From: Xanthomonas translucens pv. translucens DSM 18974
Lineage (GTDB): Bacteria > Pseudomonadota > Gammaproteobacteria > Xanthomonadales > Xanthomonadaceae
Length of the DNA: 13,523 nt
NCBI RefSeq assembly: GCF_000331775.1
Contig: NZ_CAPJ01000187.1
Coordinates: 1-13,523 of the forward strand
Direction of reading: 5' to 3'
Under the pieces are notes generated by a model. It searched no databases. It was not told the origin of the DNA and saw nothing but the letters and a program-made list of their open reading frames with translations. Shown here piece after piece: positions 1 to 6,361 of the stretch (positions within the stretch are counted from its first letter, which is position 1; each line of letters opens with the position of its first letter). A program made the translations under genes and the position numbers.

Positions 1-1166
1 CGCACGCTGAGGCCCATCCACAACAGCGCGGCCAGCGCCAACGCCGCGCCGCCGACCACCACCCCGTGCCAGCCGGCGTAGGCGTAGGCCGCGGTGCCCA
101 GGCTGGAACCGATCGCGCCGCCGATGAAGTAGCAGGTGACATAGGCCGAGGTGATGCGGTTGCGCGCGGCCGGATCCAGTTGGTAGATCACGTGCTGGTT
201 GCCGATGTGCACGCCCTGCACGGCCACGTCCAGCAGCAGCACGCCGGCGATCAACAGCCACAGCGAGTGCGGCGCGGCGGCCAGCAGCAGCCACGACAGC
301 AGCAGCATGGCCAGCCCGCCCCAGCCCACCCAGTGCCCGGCGCCGCGGTCGGACAGCTTGCCCGACAGGTTGGCGGCGAACGCGCCGGCAGCGCCGATCA
401 GGCCGAACAGCCCGATCGTGGCAGTGCCGTAGCGGTAGTCGGGACCGGACAGCAGGAACGCCAGCGTGGTCCAGAACATGCTGAAGCCGGCGAAGATCAG
501 CCCGCCCAGAATCGCGCGCGAACGCAACACCGGCGCGTCGCGCAGCAACGCCAGCACCGAACCGATCAGCTGCGGATAGGACAGCTGCGGATTGCCAGGA
601 TGCCGCGGCAGCGCGCGCCACAGCAGCGCCGCCACCAGCAGGATCAGCGCCGCGGCCAGCCAGTACACGGTATGCCAGCCGCCGGCGCCAGCCAGCAGCC
701 CGGACACGGTGCGCGCCAGCAGGATGCCGAGCAGCAGGCCGCTCATCACCGTGCCGACCACCCGCCCGCGCTCGTGCGGCGCGGCCAGGGTGGCGGCGAA
801 CGGCACCAGGATCTGCGCGGCCACCGAGCTGAGCCCGGTGACCAGGGTGCCGAGTAGCAGCAGCGCGAAGCTGGTCGAGGCTGCGCTGATCAGCAGGCCC
901 ACCGCACTGAGCGCATACAGCCCGACGATCAGGCTGCGGCGCTCGAAGCGGTCGCCCAGCGGCACCAGCAACAGCAGGCCGGCGGCGTAGGCCAGCTGCG
1001 CGGTGGTGACCACCGCGCCGGCGCTGCGCACGTCGATCGCGAAGGTCTGCGCCAGTACCTCCAGCAACGGCTGCGCGTAGTAGTTGCTGGCCACCGCCAG
1101 GCCGGTGGCGGCGGCCATCAGCAGCACCAGGCCGCGCGGCATGGGGGGATGCGGGGACGTGTCCAT
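1..1166 (-). CDS. MFS family exporter (3' end outside window)
   Basis: Reading the minus strand from an ATG at 1166 gives about 388 uninterrupted codons that run off the left edge, so the C-terminus is missing; only a short tail is likely lost, since MFS proteins of this type are near 400 residues. The protein is a chain of hydrophobic helices. An early NYYAQPLL motif (residues 28-35) is typical of the drug/arabinose-efflux-like MFS branch often encoded beside LysR regulators. A short basic loop, GDRFERR, follows the second helix, as in the MFS signature loop. A second in-frame ATG at 1142 is an alternative start; neither has a strong ribosome binding site. It is transcribed divergently from the LysR gene at 1271, which suggests that the regulator controls it. 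Inferred role: inner-membrane, proton-driven export of a small molecule. The substrate cannot be told. Confidence 0.85.
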   Translation of the reverse strand, partial: MDTSPHPPMPRGLVLLMAAATGLAVASNYYAQPLLEVLAQTFAIDVRSAGAVVTTAQLAYAAGLLLLVPLGDRFERRSLIVGLYALSAVGLLISAASTSFALLLLGTLVTGLSSVAAQILVPFAATLAAPHERGRVVGTVMSGLLLGILLARTVSGLLAGAGGWHTVYWLAAALILLVAALLWRALPRHPGNPQLSYPQLIGSVLALLRDAPVLRSRAILGGLIFAGFSMFWTTLAFLLSGPDYRYGTATIGLFGLIGAAGAFAANLSGKLSDRGAGHWVGWGGLAMLLLSWLLLAAAPHSLWLLIAGVLLLDVAVQGVHIGNQHVIYQLDPAARNRITSAYVTCYFIGGAIGSSLGTAAYAYAGWHGVVVGGAALALAALLWMGLSV

Positions 1167-1270
1167 GAGCGGAATCCAAGGGGATCGGAAGGAATGGCAC
1201 CAGTCTGGGCAAGCGCTATCGATCTTTCCAATGTATTGTTTTCACTCGATCCATCTTTTTTTTAGATGCC
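1167..1270. promoter_or_regulatory. Divergent MFS/LysR control region
   Basis: This 104-bp gap separates the divergent MFS and LysR genes and is much richer in A/T than its surroundings between 1216 and 1268. It holds a perfect dyad CAAT-GT-ATTG (1229-1238), two copies of TCGAT (1219-1223 and 1246-1250), and an eight-T run (1256-1263) flanked by CATC/GATG. LysR proteins commonly bind dyads with a T-N11-A core in such divergent gaps, so this is the likely operator. The exact box and the promoters cannot be fixed by eye. Confidence 0.45.
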
Positions 1271-2158
1271 ATGCTGACCCTGCGCCAACTCGAATTCGCG
1301 GTCGCTGTGGCCGAGGAAGGCAGCTTCACCGCCGCCGCGCGGCGCTGCCACACGGTGCAGTCGGCGCTGAGCCACCAGATCGCCAAGATCGAGGAAGCGC
1401 TGGGCGCGCGCCTGTTCGAGCGCGGCGCGCGGCAGGTGCGGCTGACCGCCGCCGGCGAGGTGTTCCTGCACAACGCCCGCGCCACGCTGCGCGCCGCCGA
1501 ACGCCTGCACGAGGAGATGGCGCAGGCGCTGGGCACGGTGCGCGGGCGCCTGCACATCGGCCAGATCTCCTCGCTCAACACGGTGCAGCTGCCGGCCCTG
1601 CTGCGCCGCTTCGGCCAGGCGCACCGCGCGGTGGACGTGCACCTGCGCACCGGCATGAGCGATGCGCTGCTGCTGGACCTGGGCGAAGGCCGGCTGGACG
1701 TGGCCCTGGTCGGCGTCGGCCCGCATATCGTCCTGCCCGCGCAGCGCCTGCTGCTGCACGAGGAGCCGCTGGCGCTGATCGCCGCGCCCGGCAACCGCTT
1801 CGCCGCGCGCGCCGACGTATCCCTGCACGAACTGGAGGACGCGCCGATGGCCGGGCTGATCGCCGGCGCCGGGGTGCGCGGCATCATCGACCGCGCCTTC
1901 GCCGAGGCCGGGCTGCGCCAGCGGCTGCAGTACGAAGTCACCCACGCCGACCTGCTGCGCCAGCTGGTGGTGGAAGACCTCGGCGTGGCGATCGTGCCGC
2001 GGACCATGGCCGCGGCGATGCGCGGCGTGACGGTGGTCGCGCTGCGCGAGCGCTTCCGCTTCCTGACCTACGCCACCTGGCGCGCGGACCCGACCCCGGC
2101 CGCACGCGCGCTGATCGCGCTGCTGCGGCAGCAGACAGGCGCGGCCGAAACCGGCTAG
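1271..2158 (+). CDS. LysR-family transcriptional regulator
   Basis: The 295-residue protein has the standard LysR length and order. An N-terminal winged helix-turn-helix occupies about residues 1-60: it opens with MLTLRQLEFAVAVAEEGSFT, the recognition helix region reads TVQSALSHQI, and LFERGARQVRLTAAGE forms the wing. A linker helix follows, then a periplasmic-binding-protein-like effector domain from about residue 88 to 290. Members bind DNA as tetramers, usually activate a divergent target and repress themselves in response to a small co-inducer. Here the divergent MFS exporter gene at 1166 is the obvious target. The ATG at 1271 is the only start that keeps the whole DNA-binding domain; no good ribosome binding site precedes it. 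The ligand is unknown. Confidence 0.92.
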   Translation: MLTLRQLEFAVAVAEEGSFTAAARRCHTVQSALSHQIAKIEEALGARLFERGARQVRLTAAGEVFLHNARATLRAAERLHEEMAQALGTVRGRLHIGQISSLNTVQLPALLRRFGQAHRAVDVHLRTGMSDALLLDLGEGRLDVALVGVGPHIVLPAQRLLLHEEPLALIAAPGNRFAARADVSLHELEDAPMAGLIAGAGVRGIIDRAFAEAGLRQRLQYEVTHADLLRQLVVEDLGVAIVPRTMAAAMRGVTVVALRERFRFLTYATWRADPTPAARALIALLRQQTGAAETG

Positions 2159-2180
2159 CCGCACCGCGCCGCCCTCCCCT

Positions 2181-2200
2181 GTAGGAGCGGCTTCAGCCGC
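2181..2200. repeat. Xanthomonad GTAG (SMAG/REP-like) hairpin repeat
   Basis: The sequence GTAGGAGCGGCTTCAGCCGC begins with the tetranucleotide GTAG and folds into a perfect 6-bp stem, GCGGCT/AGCCGC (2187-2192 with 2195-2200), closed by a two-base TC. This matches, from memory, the short REP-like elements of Stenotrophomonas and Xanthomonas (SMAG repeats), which are scattered between genes and are thought to be moved by RAYT transposases. It lies 22 bases after the LysR stop and could also help to end that transcript. Confidence 0.75.
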
Positions 2201-2250
2201 GACGAACGAAGCACGCCACCCTCGCGCGCCTGCAAAAACAGCAGCACGCG

Positions 2251-2260
2251 CCCCCCCCCC
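2251..2260. repeat. Homopolymeric C10 tract
   Basis: An uninterrupted run of ten C lies in the gap between the LysR gene and the MFS-acyltransferase gene, 107 bp before the latter's ATG. Such runs are prone to slippage in replication and also to sequencing error. It is outside any predicted coding region. It is about 78 bp upstream of the candidate -10 element at 2338, so any effect of length change on expression is speculative. Confidence 0.9.
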
Positions 2261-2334
2261 GCAGACCCCACCATCGGCACAGCCCGTAGCGCGGCACCCC
2301 GCTCCACGGCGCCGCATCCGCCGCGCAACGAACC

Positions 2335-2362
2335 TGCTAGGCTGCGCGCGTTCGCAAAGGAG
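2335..2362 (+). promoter_or_regulatory. Candidate extended -10 and ribosome binding site of the MFS-acyltransferase gene
   Basis: TG-C-TAGGCT at 2335-2343 resembles an extended -10 element (TGnTAnnnT), and AAGGAG at 2357-2362 is a strong Shine-Dalgarno sequence five bases before the ATG at 2368. Initiation near 2350 would give a leader of about 18 bases. No convincing -35 is visible. The ribosome binding site is solid; the promoter is a guess by motif. Confidence 0.45.
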
Positions 2363-2367
2363 CCTGC

Positions 2368-4290
2368 ATGTCCGGCCATAGCCAGTTCGCCCTGCTGAAA
2401 CAGCGCCGCTTCCTGCCGTTCTTCGTGGTCCAGGGGCTGGGCGCGTTCAACGACAACGTCTACCGGCAGGCGATCATCGGCCTGCTGTTCTATCTGGGCG
2501 TCACCCCCGAGCAACGCACGCTGTACACCAACCTGGCGCCGGCGCTGTTCATCCTGCCGTACTTCCTGTTCTCCGCGCTGGCCGGGCAGATCGCCGAAAA
2601 GCTGGAGAAATCGCGGCTGGTGGTGATCACCACCACGATGGAGATCGCGATCATGTCGCTGGCCGCGGTCGGCTTCCTGACCGAGAACATGGCGGTGCTG
2701 CTGGTCGCGCTGTTCTGCACCGGCCTGCAATCCACCCTGTTCGGCCCGGTGAAATATTCGATCCTGCCCTCGGTGCTGAAGCCGGAAGAACTGACCGGCG
2801 GCAACGGCCTGGTCGAGATGGGCACCTCGATCTCGATCCTGTGCGGCATGATCCTGGGCGGGCTGATCTTCCAGATCGCCGGCAGCCACGGCCCGGTCGC
2901 CGCGGCCACCGCGGTGATCGCGCTGGCGGTCACCGGCAACCTGGTCGCGCGGCTCATTCCCAAGGTCGATGCCGGCGCGCCGGACCTGAAGATCAACTGT
3001 AACCCGCTGCCCGAGTCGCTGGCGATCATGCGCTTGACCCGGCGCCAGCTGGCGGTGCGCAACGCGGTGCTCGGCGTGTCCTGGTTCTGGTTCGTCGGCA
3101 CGGTGCTGACCGCGCAGTTGCCGACCTACGCCGAACTCAATCTCGGCGGCGCGCAGGACCTGTACATCTTCGCCCTGGCGCTGTTCTCGATCGGCACCGG
3201 CACCGGCTCGCTGCTGTGCGAGAAACTGTCCGGGCGTACCGTGGAGATCGGCCTGGTGCCGCTGGGCGCGTTCGGCATCAGCGCGTTCATGCTCGACCTG
3301 TACTTCGCCCGCCCCGGCGGCGCGCTGCAGGCCGGGCTGGGCATCGGCCAGTTCGTGCACCAGGCCGGCAGCTGGCGGATCATGCTCGACTTGGTCGGCA
3401 TCGGCCTGTGCACCGGCCTGTTCGTGGTGCCGCTATTCGCGCTGATCCAGAGCCGCACGCCCAAGGCCGAGCTGTCGCGGGTCATCGCCGGGCTCAACAT
3501 CCAGAACTCGATGTTCATCGTCATCGCCGCGATGGTCGGCATCGCGCTGCAGATGCAACAGCTGACGTTGTTCGGCGTACGCGTGCCGATGCCCGGGCTG
3601 AGCATCCCGCAGGTGTTCCTGGCGCTGGCCATCGCCAACGCGGTGGTGGCGATCTGGATCTTCAGCATCGTCCCCGAATTCCTGATGCGCTTCCTCAGCT
3701 GGGTGATGGTGCGGGCGCTGTACCGGCTGCGCCTGCACGGCATCGCGCGGCACGTGCCCGACGAGGGCGCGGCGCTGATCGTGTGCAACCACGTCAGCTA
3801 CATGGACGCGCTGGTGCTGGCCGCGTCGATCCCGCGTCCGGTGCGTTTCGTCATGTACTACCGCATCTTCAACATCCCGGTGATGCGCTGGATCTTCCGC
3901 ACCGCCAAGGCGATCCCGATCGCCGGCGCGCGCGAGGACCCGGCGCTGATGCAGCGCGCGTTCGACGCCATCGACGCGGCGCTGGCCGAGGGCGAGCTGG
4001 TGTGCATCTTCCCCGAGGGCGCGTTGACCAAGGACGGCGCCATCGCCAAGTTCAAGTCGGGCGTGGAGAAGATCCTCGAGCGCCGCGCGGTGCCGGTGCT
4101 GCCGATGGCGCTGCGCAACATGTGGACCAGCATGTGGAGCAAGCGCGACTCGCGGCTGCGGCGCATGCGCGTGCCGCGGCGCTTCCGCGCGCACGTGGAG
4201 GTGATCGCCGGCGCGCCGATGGCCGCCGCCGAGGCCAGCGCCGCGCGGCTGGAAGCGCAGGTGCGGCAGCTGCGCGGGGATGCCGCGTGA
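2368..4290 (+). CDS. LplT-like MFS flippase fused to PlsC-type acyltransferase
   Basis: This 640-residue protein has two parts. Residues 1 to about 450 form an MFS transporter of the lysophospholipid-transporter (LplT) type, opening with LKQRRFLPFFVVQGLGAFND and continuing with about twelve hydrophobic helices. Residues from about 452 form a 1-acylglycerophosphate acyltransferase (PlsC-like) domain. It has the catalytic NHxxxxD motif (N474, H475, D480), the substrate motif FPEG (548-551) and a later VPVLPMAL segment. In enterobacteria LplT flips lysophospholipid inward and the separate Aas enzyme re-acylates it; larger natural fusions also carry an acyl-ACP synthetase domain. That third domain is absent here, so the acyl donor must come from elsewhere. 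Likely role: inner-membrane phospholipid repair. The start is fixed by AAGGAG at 2357-2362. It converges on xopQ with 56 bp between stops. Confidence 0.9.
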   Translation: MSGHSQFALLKQRRFLPFFVVQGLGAFNDNVYRQAIIGLLFYLGVTPEQRTLYTNLAPALFILPYFLFSALAGQIAEKLEKSRLVVITTTMEIAIMSLAAVGFLTENMAVLLVALFCTGLQSTLFGPVKYSILPSVLKPEELTGGNGLVEMGTSISILCGMILGGLIFQIAGSHGPVAAATAVIALAVTGNLVARLIPKVDAGAPDLKINCNPLPESLAIMRLTRRQLAVRNAVLGVSWFWFVGTVLTAQLPTYAELNLGGAQDLYIFALALFSIGTGTGSLLCEKLSGRTVEIGLVPLGAFGISAFMLDLYFARPGGALQAGLGIGQFVHQAGSWRIMLDLVGIGLCTGLFVVPLFALIQSRTPKAELSRVIAGLNIQNSMFIVIAAMVGIALQMQQLTLFGVRVPMPGLSIPQVFLALAIANAVVAIWIFSIVPEFLMRFLSWVMVRALYRLRLHGIARHVPDEGAALIVCNHVSYMDALVLAASIPRPVRFVMYYRIFNIPVMRWIFRTAKAIPIAGAREDPALMQRAFDAIDAALAEGELVCIFPEGALTKDGAIAKFKSGVEKILERRAVPVLPMALRNMWTSMWSKRDSRLRRMRVPRRFRAHVEVIAGAPMAAAEASAARLEAQVRQLRGDAA

Positions 4291-4346
4291 GCCGGCAAGT
4301 GCCGTCTCCGGCCGCGCGCGAACACCAGGCCGATGCAAGGCCGCGC

Positions 4347-5753
4347 TTACCGCGCCCCGTAGCCGATCTCGGTCGCCAGCGCCAGCTTTGACAGGGCCGC
4401 CATCAGGGTTCTTGCGGCGTCCGGGCTGGTCACTTCTTCGGCGCCGATCACCTCGACCGGCGGCTTGTCCGGAGCGTGCGCGCCCAGCGGTTTGAACAGC
4501 ATTTGCGAAGGCGCGTCCAGCGCGGCCAGCAAGGTCAGCGGATCGTACAGATTCAAGCGTTCCACCTGGCCCCATATCTGCTCGAACGGCGGCCGTTGCG
4601 CGTGCCATTGCTCGAAGCCGGCGGCGTCGCCGCTGCGCGCGATGAACGTGCTGTAGAACCAGCGCTCATCCAGTTTGCCGATTTCGCGCTTGCCGATCCG
4701 GTCCCACAGGGTCTTCAGCGATTCCTTCTGGATGTCGCGCAAGTATCCGCCGACCGGATGCCCCGATGCGGCCAGCGCATCGTAGAAGCGCGGCGATACC
4801 GCCGCCTTGTAGGCGGCCTCCTTGCAGACCACGCGCAACGGAATCTCATACTGCTGGGCAAGGCGATAGAAGCTGTGCGCGGCCGCCAGATCGGTATGGT
4901 TGTTGTAGGCGCGATCGTCCGGGCATACCAGGCCCTGATCGTCCTTGTCGCGGGCGATGCCGCCCATCACCACGACCCGCCCGACTTTCTGCCTGACCAG
5001 ATCCGGTTCCTTCATCAGCAACGCATTGGCGTCGGTCATGCCCGCGATCGCGATCAGGGTCACCTTGCCGGACGCATCGCGCAGGCTTTGGCGCATGCCG
5101 GCAAGACTGTCCTGGCCGACACCGGCGTGCTCGGCGCACAGCGGCGTGCCGCGCGACAGGAAACTGCCGTGATCGGCCTGGCGCGCGCCGATCTCGTAAT
5201 CGCGCCCGATGGCGACCCCGACCCCCGGCATGCCCAGCGCGCCGAACACGCCCTTGGCCAGCATCGCCCGCTCGGCGCGCACCGCCTGCGGCCCCAGAGT
5301 GGTAACGACATGGCCGACGCGGGCCAGGCCCAGCATCTCCAGTTGCTTGGCCATCACGAACGACACCACGTCGTCCGGATCCTTGTTCGGATCGCTGAAC
5401 AGGATGCAGTCCTGCGCGGCGGCCGGCGAGGACGGCCTCAGCTGATGCAGCAGGGTCCGCTCCTCGGCGGTGAGCATGCGCTCCTGGCCGCTGGTCCAGA
5501 ACGCGCCGAACAAGGCCCGCTGCAGCCCCGCCTGCGCGGTATAACGCGGCGGCCGCGACACGCGGCCCGAGCCGAGCCGGCCCTGCCGTCCCAACTCGCG
5601 CAGGGCGCCATCAGGCGGCGCATGCGGGTGCGGCGACGCCGCCATGTCGGCCACCTCGTGCAGGGACTCGGCCGCTGCGCCGCACGCGTACTGATCTGTC
5701 CGGCAATGGGCCGCCGCCGCATCGCCCGTGGCATGGGAAGAAGACATTTTCAT
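4347..5753 (-). CDS. xopQ: Type III effector of the XopQ/HopQ1 family (nucleoside-hydrolase-like)
   Basis: Taken from the ATG at 5753 (MKMSSSHATG...), the protein has 468 residues, close to the roughly 460 remembered for XopQ. The first ~110 residues are Ala/Ser/Pro-rich with no membrane segment, as expected of a type III secretion signal. From about residue 115 a nucleoside-hydrolase fold follows: an Asp cluster SDPNKDPDD (D121, D125, D127, D128) in the place of the metal-binding DxDxxxDD motif, a GRVVVMGGIA strand, PDDRAYNNHTD (Y283), and LYDPLTLL near the end. D121 and Y283 fall close to D116 and Y279 of XopQ as I recall them. Family knowledge: XopQ/HopQ1 is injected into plant cells, suppresses immunity, binds host 14-3-3 proteins and is recognised by the NLR Roq1. 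A perfect PIP box and a -10 box lie upstream. GC in sampled lines is about 60-65%, below the neighbours. Alternative starts are 5747 and 5645. Confidence 0.88.
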   Translation of the reverse strand: MKMSSSHATGDAAAAHCRTDQYACGAAAESLHEVADMAASPHPHAPPDGALRELGRQGRLGSGRVSRPPRYTAQAGLQRALFGAFWTSGQERMLTAEERTLLHQLRPSSPAAAQDCILFSDPNKDPDDVVSFVMAKQLEMLGLARVGHVVTTLGPQAVRAERAMLAKGVFGALGMPGVGVAIGRDYEIGARQADHGSFLSRGTPLCAEHAGVGQDSLAGMRQSLRDASGKVTLIAIAGMTDANALLMKEPDLVRQKVGRVVVMGGIARDKDDQGLVCPDDRAYNNHTDLAAAHSFYRLAQQYEIPLRVVCKEAAYKAAVSPRFYDALAASGHPVGGYLRDIQKESLKTLWDRIGKREIGKLDERWFYSTFIARSGDAAGFEQWHAQRPPFEQIWGQVERLNLYDPLTLLAALDAPSQMLFKPLGAHAPDKPPVEVIGAEEVTSPDAARTLMAALSKLALATEIGYGAR

Positions 5754-5759
5754 GGGGGC

Positions 5760-5765
5760 ATGATG
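5760..5765 (-). promoter_or_regulatory. -10 box of the xopQ PIP promoter
   Basis: Read on the minus strand, CATCAT fits the YANNNT -10 consensus used with PIP boxes and begins after exactly 31 bases following the second PIP half-site (the expected gap is 30-32). Initiation 6-7 bases downstream would fall at about 5753, which is the proposed xopQ ATG itself, so the transcript would be leaderless or nearly so if that start is right. Confidence 0.75.
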
Positions 5766-5796
5766 GCGCCGGCGCCAGCGTCGCCGGCCAGCGTAC

Positions 5797-5821
5797 ACGA
5801 AGCGGCTGGTACGCCAGCGAA
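5797..5821 (-). promoter_or_regulatory. Perfect PIP box (HrpX binding site) of xopQ
   Basis: On the minus strand the sequence reads TTCGC at 5821-5817, then exactly 15 bases, then TTCGT at 5801-5797. This meets the TTCGB-N15-TTCGB plant-inducible-promoter consensus with no mismatch. The AraC-type activator HrpX binds this box in Xanthomonas and switches on type III secretion and effector genes in plants. It points toward xopQ, and the matching -10 box is at 5765-5760. Together with the effector-like protein it strongly supports HrpX control. Confidence 0.9.
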
Positions 5822-5852
5822 GCGATCGCGACGCGGCCCTTGCCCCCGATCC

Positions 5853-5879
5853 CGCGGTAGCGGCGCTGGCGCTACCGCG
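5853..5879. repeat. 10-bp perfect inverted repeat (hairpin) between xopQ and the dispanin genes
   Basis: CGCGGTAGCG (5853-5862) pairs perfectly with CGCTACCGCG (5870-5879) around a 7-base loop. It sits 31 bp upstream of the PIP box in the 253-bp divergent gap between xopQ and the first CD225 gene. No T-run follows on either strand, so it does not look like a simple intrinsic terminator. It could be a degenerate REP-like element, an insulating hairpin or a protein site. The rest of the gap to 6006 holds a weak TAGATT (5925-5930) as a possible -10 for the dispanin genes. Confidence 0.55.
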
Positions 5880-6006
5880 CCCGCCGCTGCCGCAAGTCAC
5901 TGTGCCGGGAAACGCCACTTCAGGTAGATTAGGTGCCGGGGAGACGCCTGCGCGACCGCGCACTGCAGCCACTGGCCGCAGCGGTGTCCATTTCAGGGAT
6001 CGATCA

Positions 6007-6306
6007 GTGAGTCAGGTTTTGCCGCCACCACCGCCCACAGGCACTGGCATCTACGTCCCCAACAATCTGGTGTGGGCGATCCTGTCCACCCTGTTCTGCT
6101 GCCTGCCGCTGGGCGTGGTGTCGATCGTCTATGCCTCGCAGGTGGACGGCAAGCGCGCCGCCGGCGATGTGGCCGGCGCACGCGACGCCTCGCGCAAGGC
6201 CGGCCTGTGGGCGATGTGGTCCGCGTTGGCCGCGCCGATCCTGATTGCCCTGTGGTTTCTGCTGTTCGGCGGCCTCGCGATCCTGGGCAGCGTGCTGGAG
6301 CACTGA
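6007..6306 (+). CDS. CD225/dispanin family small membrane protein (first of two)
   Basis: The 99-residue protein starts with a short Pro-rich cytoplasmic tail (PPPPPTGTG). It then has the CD225 core: NNLVWAILSTLFCCLPLG (residues 19-36), part of the first, intramembrane helix with the paired Cys31-Cys32; an amphipathic loop QVDGKRAAGDVAGARDASRKA; and a second helix from about 68 to 93. CD225 (PF04505) is the family of animal IFITM proteins; bacterial members have no settled function, though membrane curvature or fusion effects are known for the animal ones. I chose the GTG at 6007 because AGGGA (5995-5999) lies 7 bases before it and the core begins soon after. An upstream in-frame GTG at 5902 would add a low-complexity Arg-rich tail and is less likely. 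It is followed 55 bp later by a close paralogue. Confidence 0.85.
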   Translation: MSQVLPPPPPTGTGIYVPNNLVWAILSTLFCCLPLGVVSIVYASQVDGKRAAGDVAGARDASRKAGLWAMWSALAAPILIALWFLLFGGLAILGSVLEH

Positions 6307-6361
6307 GCGCGCCCGCCCTCTCGTTTTTTCTTCGTTCCACCACGCAACCGGAGTAACACGG

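Noticed and set aside
66..857. A 263-codon plus-strand frame opposite the MFS gene
   Set aside because: It is Gln/Arg/His-rich without motifs. The minus strand encodes a continuous membrane transporter with the NYYAQPLL motif.
1262..2317. A 351-codon minus-strand frame opposite the LysR gene
   Set aside because: The plus-strand frame is a textbook LysR protein; the opposite frame is composition-driven.
3433..4608. A 391-codon minus-strand frame opposite the acyltransferase domain
   Set aside because: It crosses from the MFS-acyltransferase gene into the end of xopQ in a wrong frame and has no domain features.
4476..5927. A 483-codon open frame on the plus strand opposite xopQ
   Set aside because: It is rich in Arg, His, Gln and Ala with no recognisable motif, as expected for the complement of a GC-rich gene. 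The minus-strand frame carries the nucleoside-hydrolase motifs and its own promoter.
5754..5972. N-terminal extension of xopQ up to 5972
   Set aside because: The extension would cover the PIP box and -10 box, is Arg/Gly-rich, and would make the protein much longer than its family.
5902..6006. GTG start at 5902 for the first dispanin gene
   Set aside because: The added residues are low complexity, while GTG 6007 has an AGGGA at good spacing and gives a normal-length CD225 protein.
6331..6360. TTCGT before the second dispanin gene as a PIP half-site
   Set aside because: The second half-site is missing at the required 15-base spacing.
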